A DNA stretch of 64,000 nucleotides from Streptomyces sp. NBC_00554 (GTDB lineage: Bacteria; Actinomycetota; Actinomycetes; Streptomycetales; Streptomycetaceae), in the NCBI RefSeq assembly GCF_041431135.1, contig NZ_CP107799.1, positions 8,370,001 to 8,434,000 of the forward strand, in the 5' to 3' direction. Below the pieces are notes generated by a model. It did no database searches and was not told where the DNA came from. It was given only the letters and a program-made list of their open reading frames with translations. The stretch's first letter is position 1. The number at the start of each line of letters is the position of its first letter. Shown one piece after another: positions 9,067-17,161 of the stretch. The translations under genes and the position numbers were made by a program.

Positions 9067-9792
9067 TCAGGCGGCCGCCTGAAGGTCCGGACGCAGCGGC
9101 CACGCCGGATCCACCGCCTCCTCCGAGCCGCTGCGCGCGAACCACGCCTGCAGTCCACGCGCCTGTGCCGCGTGCCACACGGCCTGCAGCGTGTGCAGTT
9201 CGGCCGGGGAGAGCCGCTCCAGGCGGGCCGGGAAACGGCGCCCTACCGCCCGTACGACATCCATCGAGGCCAGCGCGTCGGCCGCCGCGTCGTGCGCGCC
9301 CTCCAGCACCACGCCGTAGTGCGCGCAGAGGTCGGTGAGCGTGCGGCGGCCCTTGCGATAGCGGTCCAGGTGCTTGTCGAGGACCCGGGGATCGAGCACG
9401 CGCAGCGGCTTCGTCTCGAACCAGTGGTCGAGCGTCGAAGCGCGATGGCGGCGCAACTCCCGGTCCAGAAGGGTCAGATCGAAGGGAGCGTTCATCACCA
9501 CGAGCGGGCGGCCCGCCGTGGCCTGTTCGGCCAGTTCCCTGGCTATCTCGTCCATCACAGGCGACGGCCAGCGGCCGTTGCGCTGCAGATGCTCATCCGT
9601 CAGTCCGTGAATCGCCGTCGCCCCCTCGGGCACCGGCACTCCCGGGTTCACCAGCCACCGGGTCACCCGCGGGCGGCTGCCCGGGGCGTCCTGGACGACG
9701 ACAGCGGCCGACACTATCCGGTCGGTCTCGACGTCCACGCCCGTGGTCTCCGTGTCGAACGCGGCCAAGGGGCCCTCGTACCAGCACGTCAT
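9067..9792 (-). CDS. DnaQ-type 3'-5' exonuclease (DEDDh)
   Basis: A 241-residue protein consisting of one exonuclease domain. ExoI motif FDTETTG (D13, E15), ExoII in VVMNAPFDLTLLD and ExoIII in EGAHDAAADALA supply the four acidic residues and the His of DEDDh nucleases such as the DNA polymerase III epsilon subunit. Nothing polymerase-like is attached, so it is probably a stand-alone proofreading or nucleic-acid-trimming nuclease. A Trp-rich tail of about 60 residues (ELHTLQAVWHAAQARGLQAWF) follows the domain. It is divergent from the DUF4365 gene. Confidence 0.9.
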   Translation of the reverse strand: MTCWYEGPLAAFDTETTGVDVETDRIVSAAVVVQDAPGSRPRVTRWLVNPGVPVPEGATAIHGLTDEHLQRNGRWPSPVMDEIARELAEQATAGRPLVVMNAPFDLTLLDRELRRHRASTLDHWFETKPLRVLDPRVLDKHLDRYRKGRRTLTDLCAHYGVVLEGAHDAAADALASMDVVRAVGRRFPARLERLSPAELHTLQAVWHAAQARGLQAWFARSGSEEAVDPAWPLRPDLQAAA

Positions 9793-9962
9793 ACGTACAC
9801 AACTCCTCGTTCACCCACGGCAGCTGACGCGCCGTCTTCTGCCAGTTTGGTGATACCCGGGCTGTTTGCGCCGTACGCCGGAAGGAGACAACAGAGGTAC
9901 GGGTCTTCGCAGTTCAGCGGCCCGTCGCGGGGATACACCTGGTTTGGAAGGCTGTTGGACTC

Positions 9963-10529
9963 ATGGCACTCGCGCAGCCCGAACGGGGCGGGCTGCTGCC
10001 CCAGCGCACAGCACCCCATAGAGGCTCACTCGCTACCACCGCCTGCATGGAGACACTGCAGGTGGGCTACTTGCACGCCGTCGCGGCGGCGGCGGGCTGC
10101 TCGCTGTCCCAGCCCTTTCCCGACAACGGCATCGACTGGCACGTCAGCCACAGCGCCCCCGGGCACACGGTCGACGACGAAGTCACCATCAAGGTGCAGC
10201 TCAAGTGCACGTACCAGATCCCGCCGAACCCGCCGGGCCCCGCCTTCTCCTTCACGCTCGACAACCCCCACCTGGAGAAGCTGGCCCGCACCCCGGTCTC
10301 GGTGCACAAAATACTGGTCGTGATGCTCGTGCCCAGATCGCAGGACGAGTGGCTGCGCGCCAGCCACGACCGCCTCGACCTGCGGCACTGCTGCTACTGG
10401 ATCAACCTCGCCGGCCAGGCCGTCACCGGCCGGCGCAGGACAACCGTCCGGATACCGACCGCGCGCATCTTCGACGACCGTGCGCTCTGCGAGATCATGA
10501 CGCGGGTCGGGACGGGAGGAAAACCGTGA
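9963..10529 (+). CDS. DUF4365 domain protein, possible PD-(D/E)XK-like fold
   Basis: A 188-residue protein. The central part shows a pattern seen in DUF4365 proteins: E30, then NGIDWHV with D58, then a strand ending VQLK (Q79, K81). This spacing resembles the D...(E/Q)xK core of PD-(D/E)XK nucleases, so nuclease ancestry is an inference. ATG 9963 follows GGAAGG and is the longest reasonable start; the conserved region may start near M29. Its TGA overlaps the GTG of the next gene (GTGA), so the two are translated together. Function unknown. Confidence 0.75.
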   Translation: MALAQPERGGLLPQRTAPHRGSLATTACMETLQVGYLHAVAAAAGCSLSQPFPDNGIDWHVSHSAPGHTVDDEVTIKVQLKCTYQIPPNPPGPAFSFTLDNPHLEKLARTPVSVHKILVVMLVPRSQDEWLRASHDRLDLRHCCYWINLAGQAVTGRRRTTVRIPTARIFDDRALCEIMTRVGTGGKP

Positions 10530-11743
10530 CGCACCGCCCCATCGACGAAGTACTGCGGCCGGTCAGGCCGCACCCGGTCGAGGCCCTCTGGAACGAGCCG
10601 CCCGAGCCCGGCCAGGTCGACCCCGTCGTGCTCAGCGCGCTGCTCCACCGGCACGGCTGGCAGCGACGCGGCGGAGCACCGGGACGGTACGGCCGGTGGA
10701 CCCCACCCGGGCCCGGCGGCGGCGGTACGAGCCTGCTCGTACCGGAAAGCCGGGCCTTCCCCGACAGCGACGACCTGCTCGGCGAGGCACTCGTCGCGCT
10801 CTCCCGCAGCGCCTCGCCTTCCGCGCGCGACGTTCTGGTCGCGCTCGCCGTGCCCAGCGACGAGATCCGCTGGTGGCGCGACGTCCCGACCGGACCCGTG
10901 GGCGCCGCGCCCTGGACCGTCGAGGAACAACTGCGCGCCGCCGCCCGCCAGATGCTGCTGGCCGGGGCACTGGCCACGCGCGCGCGTGCGGGCTACTACG
11001 GAGCCCGCCACCGCAGGCCCGCCGTCGCCTCCCTGGAGAGCGTGCTCGTCGGCGCCGAGCCCGGCGGACGCCAGCTCACCGCCTTCGTGCCCGTCGCCAC
11101 CGGGCGCCCCCTCGCCGTACGCCTGCACCAGGCGCTGTACGCCGCCCGCGAGGCCATCGACTACCAGCGGGCCACCGGCGGCATGGAAGCCTTCGACGCC
11201 GCCGTCGAGGCCGGCGTCAGCCACGAACTCCTGGAAGCCCTGGTGGCCCTCGTCCGCGGCACCGAGGGCGCACGGATCGCCGTGGAGTGGGCGCCCGCCG
11301 CCGGTGTACCCGAGGGCTGCGCGGCGCCCCCCGAGCCCGTCGAGTTCTCGCCCGGAGACCTGCCCGTCCTGCGCGAGGCCGGCGCCCGCTTCCTGCGAGA
11401 GGAGCCGTCCGTGCCGGTGCGCCTCACCGGCGCCGTCGTGCGCATGCGCAGGTCGGGGCCGCGCGGCGAGGGCACCGTACGACTACGGGTCATCGCCGGA
11501 GCGGAGGTCCCGCACGTCCGGATGACGCTCGACGAGGAGTCGTACCGGATCGCGGGCCACGCCCATCTGGTCGGGCTGCCGGTGCGGGTGCACGGGCGGC
11601 TGGAGAGCCGGGGCGGTTTCCGCCGGCTCACGGACGCCTCCGGGGTCGCACCCGTACAGGTCGACGAGGCCGAGCGGGACCGCCTGATGAAGTCGCTCCA
11701 GGAGAACCTGGACTTCTTCGAGGAAGCGTGCAGCGGGGACTGA
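10526..11743 (+). CDS. Unknown 405-residue protein coupled to the DUF4365 gene
   Basis: GTG 10526 lies inside the GTGA overlap with the upstream gene and is preceded by GGGAGGA. The protein is soluble with no signal peptide or membrane segment. The N-terminal 60 residues are Pro/Gly-rich (RYGRWTPPGPGGGG). A middle alpha-helical part (LEEL-like runs around residues 200-250) is followed by a C-terminal beta-rich segment with a Val/Arg alternation (VPVRLTGAVVRMRRSG...GTVRLRVIAG...VRVHGRLES) that resembles an OB-fold. I do not recognise the family. The tight coupling suggests both proteins act together. Confidence 0.75.
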   Translation: MTHRPIDEVLRPVRPHPVEALWNEPPEPGQVDPVVLSALLHRHGWQRRGGAPGRYGRWTPPGPGGGGTSLLVPESRAFPDSDDLLGEALVALSRSASPSARDVLVALAVPSDEIRWWRDVPTGPVGAAPWTVEEQLRAAARQMLLAGALATRARAGYYGARHRRPAVASLESVLVGAEPGGRQLTAFVPVATGRPLAVRLHQALYAAREAIDYQRATGGMEAFDAAVEAGVSHELLEALVALVRGTEGARIAVEWAPAAGVPEGCAAPPEPVEFSPGDLPVLREAGARFLREEPSVPVRLTGAVVRMRRSGPRGEGTVRLRVIAGAEVPHVRMTLDEESYRIAGHAHLVGLPVRVHGRLESRGGFRRLTDASGVAPVQVDEAERDRLMKSLQENLDFFEEACSGD

Positions 11744-11844
11744 CCGGAACCGTTTCGCGTAGGGGCCCCACGTCTCGGTACGATCGCTCTCGTATTACGT
11801 ACGCAATAGAAGATGCGCGCGTGCCCTTCAGGTAGGAGAGACCG

Positions 11845-13824
11845 GTGTCAGACGTCCGTGTGATCATCCAACGCGATTCCGAGCGGGAAGAGCGAGTGGT
11901 GACGACGGGCACTACGGCCGCCGACCTCTTCGACGGCCAGCGCACCATCGTCGCGGCCCGCGTCGGCGGCGAGCTCAAGGACCTCGCGTACGCGGTGCAG
12001 GACGGCGAGGAGGTCGAGCCCGTAGAGATCTCCTCCGAGGACGGTCTCAACATCCTGCGCCACTCCACCGCGCACGTCATGGCGCAGGCCGTGCAGGAGC
12101 TCTTCCCCGAGGCCAAGCTGGGCATCGGCCCGCCGGTCAAGGACGGCTTCTACTACGACTTCGATGTCGCCGAGCCGTTCACGCCGGAGGACGTCAAGCG
12201 CGTCGAGAAGAAGATGCAGGAGATCCAGAAGCGCGGGCAGAAGTTCTCGCGCCGGATCACCACCGACGACGCCGCCCGCGAGGAGCTGGCCGACGAGCCG
12301 TACAAGCTGGAGCTCATCGGCCTCAAGGGCAACGCCGCGCAGGCCGCCGAGGGCGCCGACGCGGAGGTCGGCGGCGGCGAGCTGACGATCTACGACAACC
12401 TCGACGCCAAGACCGGCGAGCTGTGCTGGAAGGACCTCTGCCGCGGTCCCCACCTGCCCACCACCCGGAACATCCCGGCGTTCAAGCTGATGCGCTCGGC
12501 CGCCGCGTACTGGCGGGGCAGCGAGAAGAACCCGCAGCTCCAGCGCATCTACGGCACCGCCTGGCCGTCGAAGGAAGAGCTGAAGGCGTACCTCGACTTC
12601 CTCGTCGAGGCCGAGAAGCGCGACCACCGCAAGCTCGGCGCCGAGCTGGACCTCTTCTCCATCCCGGAGGAGCTGGGCTCCGGCCTTGCGGTCTTCCACC
12701 CCAAGGGCGGCATCGTCCGCCGGGAGATGGAGACCTACTCGCGCAAGCGCCACGAGGACGCGGAGTACGAGTTCGTCAACACCCCGCACATCTCGAAGGA
12801 ACAGCTCTTCGTGACCTCGGGGCACCTGCCGAACTACGCGGACGCGATGTTCCCGCCGCTGGAGTTCGACGGGCAGAACTACCGCCTCAAGGCGATGAAC
12901 TGCCCCATGCACAACCTGATCTTCAAGGCGCGCGGCCGCTCCTACCGCGAACTGCCGCTGCGGCTCTTCGAGTTCGGCACGGTGTACCGCTACGAGAAGT
13001 CGGGCGTCGTGCACGGCCTGACCCGCGCCCGCGGCTTCACCCAGGACGACTCGCACATCTACTGCACCAAGGAGCAGATGGCGAGCGAGCTGGACTCCCT
13101 GCTCACCTTCGTCCTCGACCTGCTGCGCGACTACGGCCTGAACGACTTCGAGCTGGAGCTCTCCACCCGCGACGACTCCCCGAAGTTCATCGGTGAGGAA
13201 GCGGAGTGGGAGGAGGCCACCAACGCGCTGCGCGAGGCGGCCGAGAAGCAGGGCCTCCCGCTGGTTCCCGACCCGGGCGGCGCCGCGTACTACGGCCCGA
13301 AGATCTCCGTACAGGCCAAGGACGCCATCGGCCGCTCCTGGCAGATGTCCACCATCCAGGTCGACTTCCAGCAGCCCAAGCGGTTCAACCTGGAGTACAC
13401 GGCGGCGGACGGCTCCAAGCAGCAGCCGGTCATGATCCACCGCGCGCTGTTCGGCTCGATCGAGCGCTTCTTCGCGGTGCTCCTGGAGCACTACGCGGGC
13501 GCGTTCCCGGCCTGGCTGGCGCCCGTCCAGGCGATCGGCATCCCGATCGGCGACGCGCACGTGCCGTACCTTGCGGACTTCGCCAAGAAGGCCAAGGCGG
13601 CCGGACTCCGCGTCGAGGTCGACGGCTCCTCGGACCGCATGCAGAAGAAGATCCGCAACGCGCAGAAGCAGAAGGTGCCCTTCATGGTCATCGCGGGCGA
13701 CGAGGACATGACGGCCGGCGCCGTCTCCTTCCGCTACCGCGACGGCTCGCAGGAGAACGGCATCCCGGTCGACGAAGCGATCGCCAAGATCGTGAAGGTC
13801 GTGGAGGAGCGCGCACAGGTCTGA
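11845..13824 (+). CDS. thrS: Threonyl-tRNA synthetase
   Basis: Class II threonyl-tRNA synthetase, 659 residues, which charges tRNA-Thr with threonine. In order: an N-terminal TGS domain (to about residue 65), the editing domain with HSTAHVMAQAV near residue 73 and the second metal-site element around LCRGPH, the catalytic core with zinc ligand Cys in MNCPMHN (C353), motif 2 (VYRYEKSGVVHGLTRARGF) and motif 3 (ALFGSIERF), then the anticodon-binding domain. GTG 11845 follows GTAGGAGAG. No T-box leader is visible in the 101-base gap upstream. It ends in a shared terminator with the ion-channel gene. Confidence 0.97.
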   Translation: MSDVRVIIQRDSEREERVVTTGTTAADLFDGQRTIVAARVGGELKDLAYAVQDGEEVEPVEISSEDGLNILRHSTAHVMAQAVQELFPEAKLGIGPPVKDGFYYDFDVAEPFTPEDVKRVEKKMQEIQKRGQKFSRRITTDDAAREELADEPYKLELIGLKGNAAQAAEGADAEVGGGELTIYDNLDAKTGELCWKDLCRGPHLPTTRNIPAFKLMRSAAAYWRGSEKNPQLQRIYGTAWPSKEELKAYLDFLVEAEKRDHRKLGAELDLFSIPEELGSGLAVFHPKGGIVRREMETYSRKRHEDAEYEFVNTPHISKEQLFVTSGHLPNYADAMFPPLEFDGQNYRLKAMNCPMHNLIFKARGRSYRELPLRLFEFGTVYRYEKSGVVHGLTRARGFTQDDSHIYCTKEQMASELDSLLTFVLDLLRDYGLNDFELELSTRDDSPKFIGEEAEWEEATNALREAAEKQGLPLVPDPGGAAYYGPKISVQAKDAIGRSWQMSTIQVDFQQPKRFNLEYTAADGSKQQPVMIHRALFGSIERFFAVLLEHYAGAFPAWLAPVQAIGIPIGDAHVPYLADFAKKAKAAGLRVEVDGSSDRMQKKIRNAQKQKVPFMVIAGDEDMTAGAVSFRYRDGSQENGIPVDEAIAKIVKVVEERAQV

Positions 13825-13838
13825 TGCGCGCATGAAAG

Positions 13839-13871
13839 GCCCCCGAGGAGCTCAGCTTCCCGGGGGCTTTT
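13839..13871. terminator. Hairpin terminator between thrS and the ion-channel gene
   Basis: GCCCCCG (13839-13845) pairs with CGGGGGC (13861-13867) and is followed by TTTT. It lies 15 bases after the thrS stop and contains the stop codon of the convergent channel gene (13852-13854). An A-run before the left arm would supply U residues on the opposite strand as well. Confidence 0.8.
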
Positions 13872-14514
13872 CGCTGTCCTCGCCCTCCCGCGAGAACACC
13901 TGCAGCAGCCAGGACGAGAACGACCCCGTCACCGCCCCGAGAAGCGCGAGACCGCCCGCCATGATCCCGGCCGCGATCGTCCGCCCCATCGGCGTCACCG
14001 GTACCACGTCCCCGTACCCGACCGTCGCGAGCGTGGCGCAGGTCCACCACACGGCGTCCCCGAAGGTACGGATCGTCGCGTCCGGTGCCGCGTGCTCCTG
14101 CTGATAGATGGCAAGGGAGCCCGCGAAACCGAGCAGCAGCGCGGACAGACCCGCGTACACGATCACGCGCGCGTAAAGGGCGAGACGAGGTTGCCCGCGC
14201 CTCCGCTGCACAGCCTCGTACACCCTGACCACACGCAGCGGGCGCAGCAGGGGCAGGATCAGCACCAGCGTGTCCAGCCAGTGCGTGCGTACGAAGCGGG
14301 GTCCCTGTCGGCTCAGCCGCCAGCGCACGGCATAGTCGACGGCGAACACCGCCCAGGCGGCGAACAGCACCGCGAGGCAGGTGTCCAGCCATGCCGTGGG
14401 CAGCCCGTGACCCAGGACACGGACCGCGTACGCGGCCAGGAACAGCAGCGAGGCCAGCGCGAGTGGGATCTCGGTGCGCCGGTCCCAGTGGGCCTTTCGG
14501 CTGTCGTCGTCCAT
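13852..14514 (-). CDS. Voltage-gated-like potassium channel
   Basis: A 220-residue membrane protein with a Kv-like layout: about four N-terminal helices, the fourth carrying spaced arginines (LRPLRVVRVYEAVQRRR, residues 90-106), then a pore helix and the K+ selectivity filter TVGYGD (residues 164-169), then a final inner helix. It should form a tetrameric K+ channel. No RCK/TrkA domain is attached, and the tail is short. ATG 14514 was chosen because GGGG precedes it and the longer version begins with a non-conserved basic stretch. It is divergent from the HIT gene. Confidence 0.88.
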   Translation of the reverse strand: MDDDSRKAHWDRRTEIPLALASLLFLAAYAVRVLGHGLPTAWLDTCLAVLFAAWAVFAVDYAVRWRLSRQGPRFVRTHWLDTLVLILPLLRPLRVVRVYEAVQRRRGQPRLALYARVIVYAGLSALLLGFAGSLAIYQQEHAAPDATIRTFGDAVWWTCATLATVGYGDVVPVTPMGRTIAAGIMAGGLALLGAVTGSFSSWLLQVFSREGEDSEKPPGS

Positions 14515-14580
14515 CGCCCCAGCTTGGCCGCGGACCCTTTTGTTCGGCACCCGCCGACACGCCGCGAACGGGCGAAGCAA

Positions 14581-14594
14581 TATGCTGCACCTCA
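14581..14594 (+). promoter_or_regulatory. Probable leaderless promoter (-10 box) of the HIT gene
   Basis: TATGCT (14581-14586) lies seven bases before the ATG at 14594, so transcription would start at or next to the start codon. No Shine-Dalgarno sequence is present. A clear -35 is not visible. Confidence 0.5.
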
Positions 14595-15145
14595 TGACGA
14601 GTGAGCCGGAGCAGCAGATCGGAGTGGGAACCCAGGACGCGTTCCAGCGCCTGTGGACGCCCCATCGGATGGCTTACATCCAGGGTGAGAACAAGCCCAC
14701 CGGCCCGGGGGCCGACGACGGCTGTCCCTTCTGCTCCATCCCCGCCAAGTCCGACGAGGACGGGCTCATCGTCAGGCGCGGCGAGCAGGTGTACGCGGTG
14801 CTCAACCTCTACCCGTACAACGGCGGCCACCTCATGGTCGTGCCCTACCGCCATGTAGCGGACTACACCGACCTGACCGACCCGGAGACCGCCGAACTGG
14901 GCGAGCTGACCAAGCAGGCGATGACCGCCCTCCGTACGGCCTCAGGCGCACACGGCTTCAACATCGGCATGAACCAGGGCACAGTGGCAGGCGCAGGCAT
15001 CGCCGCCCACCTCCACCAGCACATCGTCCCCCGCTGGGGCGGCGACACGAACTTCATGCCGGTGGTGGCCCACACCAAGGTCCTCCCCCAGCTCTTGGCA
15101 GACACCCGCACGATGCTGGCGGACGCCTGGCCGACCCCTGCCTGA
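14594..15145 (+). CDS. HIT-family hydrolase/phosphorylase (Ap4A phosphorylase-like)
   Basis: A 183-residue HIT protein. The catalytic triad motif HLHQHIV (H139, H141, H143) and the GHLMVVP strand are intact, and a Cys pair (CPFC, residues 44-47) may bind metal. By position (thrS, HIT, then pgsA-patA-pimA) it corresponds to the mycobacterial diadenosine tetraphosphate phosphorylase Rv2613c, so it probably degrades dinucleoside polyphosphates, by-products of aminoacyl-tRNA synthetases. ATG 14594 was chosen because the -10 box lies directly upstream. Confidence 0.9.
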   Translation: MTSEPEQQIGVGTQDAFQRLWTPHRMAYIQGENKPTGPGADDGCPFCSIPAKSDEDGLIVRRGEQVYAVLNLYPYNGGHLMVVPYRHVADYTDLTDPETAELGELTKQAMTALRTASGAHGFNIGMNQGTVAGAGIAAHLHQHIVPRWGGDTNFMPVVAHTKVLPQLLADTRTMLADAWPTPA

Positions 15146-15316
15146 CGTACGACGAGGAGCCTGGGAGCCCGCAAGACGGCGCAAGGGGACGTGCCGGAAC
15201 GTCCGCCCGCAGCGGCTGGCGCGTCAACACCGGCACGTTGGTGAGCAACCGATTCCGCGCCAGACCGAGGACGGATGCTCCGGCACGGCCCCGACCCCCG
15301 ACGAACCGCAGGCGCC

Positions 15317-16972
15317 CTACGCGTCGTACACGTCAGCTTTCCGAGGCATCGGATCCTGCACCGCAGTACTCAGGAACGACGACCGGTTCCCGAACTGCTC
15401 CGTGTCGACACCGTTCTCCTCAAGCACCTTCATCGCAGCGGAGTGCACCACCCGAAGCACAGGCGCCGCCGCCCGCAACGCATCGTCGGCCATGAAGCGA
15501 TGCCGCCACGGCTGATCGGCCCAGGAGTGCCGCAGCCCGAACGGCTCCGGAAGCTCCAGCGTGCCGCCGAGCCAGTTGAGCAGCGGCGGATACCAGGTGA
15601 AGGGGGCACGGGCGGCAAGCCGCACGACCTCGTCGGTGGTGACCAGTGGCAGCTTCACCTTGCGGGTCTCCCAGAACTTGACGGCCTTCGCGACCTCTTT
15701 CGTCGGCGCCTCCGGCTTGCTGGTGAACAGCGGGTTCACCGGCCCCAACGCGTGCCCGGTGACCTCGATACGCAGCGTCTCGTGCAGCACGGTCACGGTG
15801 ATCAGCATGGTGATGACCAACTGGCCGTCCCAGAGCGTCCATTGGACCCCGAGATAGTGCCGGTCACCGCTGCCGAACTGCTGCTTGTTGCAGATGTCCT
15901 GTATGGCGTGGGTCTTGATCGTGTACGCGTCCACATCCGTACCGCCCGGCCGGGACACCGCCTTGGCGTTCTCGCCGATCGGCGTGACGATCCAGTGCTT
16001 GATCGTCGGCTTGGTGAAGCCACCGGTGTTGAGCGGCCCGCGCTCCAGCATGCGGAGCTGGTCGTGGATGGACCGGATGACGTCCCAGCTGCGGAACGGG
16101 TGGATCTCCTTGGTCGCGTCGCGCGCCACCAGTTCCTCGGCGAGCTGCCAGCTGCCCCAGCGGGTGCCCATACCGAGAATGCCCTTGGGCCCGGCGTAGA
16201 ACACGGAGTTGGACTGCTGCTCGGCGCTGAGCCGGGCCAGCTCCTGACGCAGCCGCTCGGCCGCGGACTCACCGGGGCTGCCGGGCACCGCCTCGGGGAT
16301 CTTGGCACCGATGGCGCCGCCGGACAGCAGGCTGCCCCAGCGCTCACGCAGGTCCTTGGCGGTGCGCTCGCAGATCTGCTTGGCCCAGAGCCAGCCGACG
16401 ACCGGGAGGACGATCGACGCACGCGCGTACCAGGCCCAGAAGCCGGTGAACGGCATCTTGAGCAGGAAGAGCACGGCGAGGGCCCCGACCGCGACCAGGA
16501 GCGTGGTGGCGAGGGCGGAGGCCCGCTTGTCATCACGCTTGGCGATGGTGGACCGGATCTGGAAGACCAGCAGCCATATCAGCAGCCCGGGCAGGAAGAG
16601 CACACCGCACAGCACCATCACGGCCGACAGCCAGTTGTCGCGCTCCCTGCGGATGCGGTTCGCCGCGAGGCAGTGCTCCACGACGACCTGCGGTTCGGTG
16701 CCGAAGGACTGGATGAGCGGCTTGCGGCCGACGCCCAGCATGCGGTCCTGCACCGCGCGCGCGAAGGCCTCGCCCAGGTTCGGCGAGAACAGCTTGATCC
16801 GTGGGGGCTTGACGGTGGACTTGTGCCATTCGTTGTCGGCCTTGAGGATCTCCTCGACCGGGCTGTCCCGGTACGACGCCGAGGCGAGAGCGTACGTCGC
16901 GGCCGTCTGTCCCTCGGACCCCGAGAGCGGCACCTGCGCCCCAGGAGTGAAATCGAATCCGTCGAACGCCAC
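15317..16972 (-). CDS. Unknown membrane protein of about 551 residues
   Basis: I do not recognise a family. The N-terminal 100 residues are soluble (VAFDGFDFTPGAQVPLSG...), then two hydrophobic blocks occur: WLSAVMVLCGVLFLPGLLIWLLVF and, after a short basic loop, LATTLLVAVGALAVLFLL, plus a further helix around SIVLPVVGWLWA. The C-terminal 330 residues are soluble with a mixed alpha/beta look and one hydrophobic strand region (QLVITMLITVTVLHETLRIEV). GTG 16972 is preferred because GGGGGG lies five bases upstream; an in-frame GTG at 17035 would add 21 residues. It stands alone between the HIT gene and EF-G2. Confidence 0.75.
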   Translation of the reverse strand: MAFDGFDFTPGAQVPLSGSEGQTAATYALASASYRDSPVEEILKADNEWHKSTVKPPRIKLFSPNLGEAFARAVQDRMLGVGRKPLIQSFGTEPQVVVEHCLAANRIRRERDNWLSAVMVLCGVLFLPGLLIWLLVFQIRSTIAKRDDKRASALATTLLVAVGALAVLFLLKMPFTGFWAWYARASIVLPVVGWLWAKQICERTAKDLRERWGSLLSGGAIGAKIPEAVPGSPGESAAERLRQELARLSAEQQSNSVFYAGPKGILGMGTRWGSWQLAEELVARDATKEIHPFRSWDVIRSIHDQLRMLERGPLNTGGFTKPTIKHWIVTPIGENAKAVSRPGGTDVDAYTIKTHAIQDICNKQQFGSGDRHYLGVQWTLWDGQLVITMLITVTVLHETLRIEVTGHALGPVNPLFTSKPEAPTKEVAKAVKFWETRKVKLPLVTTDEVVRLAARAPFTWYPPLLNWLGGTLELPEPFGLRHSWADQPWRHRFMADDALRAAAPVLRVVHSAAMKVLEENGVDTEQFGNRSSFLSTAVQDPMPRKADVYDA

Positions 16973-17161
16973 TTCCGCCCCCCATTGCCGCTGTTCCGCT
17001 GCTGCGGCCTTTCCCGACTTCCGTGCTCCGCACACCTGTTGATCAGGTCATCGTCTTGATCAGGTTCTCAGAGTATCGGCCGGGACCGACATTCGTCGGC
17101 GGACGACCGAAGCCGTCCGCCGACGCGAAGGGAAACGGGACCACTCCTGGGAGAGCCCCAA

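Noticed and set aside
9172..10323. 383-codon plus-strand frame across the exonuclease and DUF4365 genes
   Set aside because: It overlaps two well-supported genes in other frames and has no ribosome site or motif.
11744..11844. T-box riboswitch before thrS
   Set aside because: The 101-base gap is too short and lacks the T-box core; the same holds for hisS and alaS.
11848..13833. 661-codon frame antisense to thrS
   Set aside because: thrS is unmistakable on the other strand; the antisense product has no family features.
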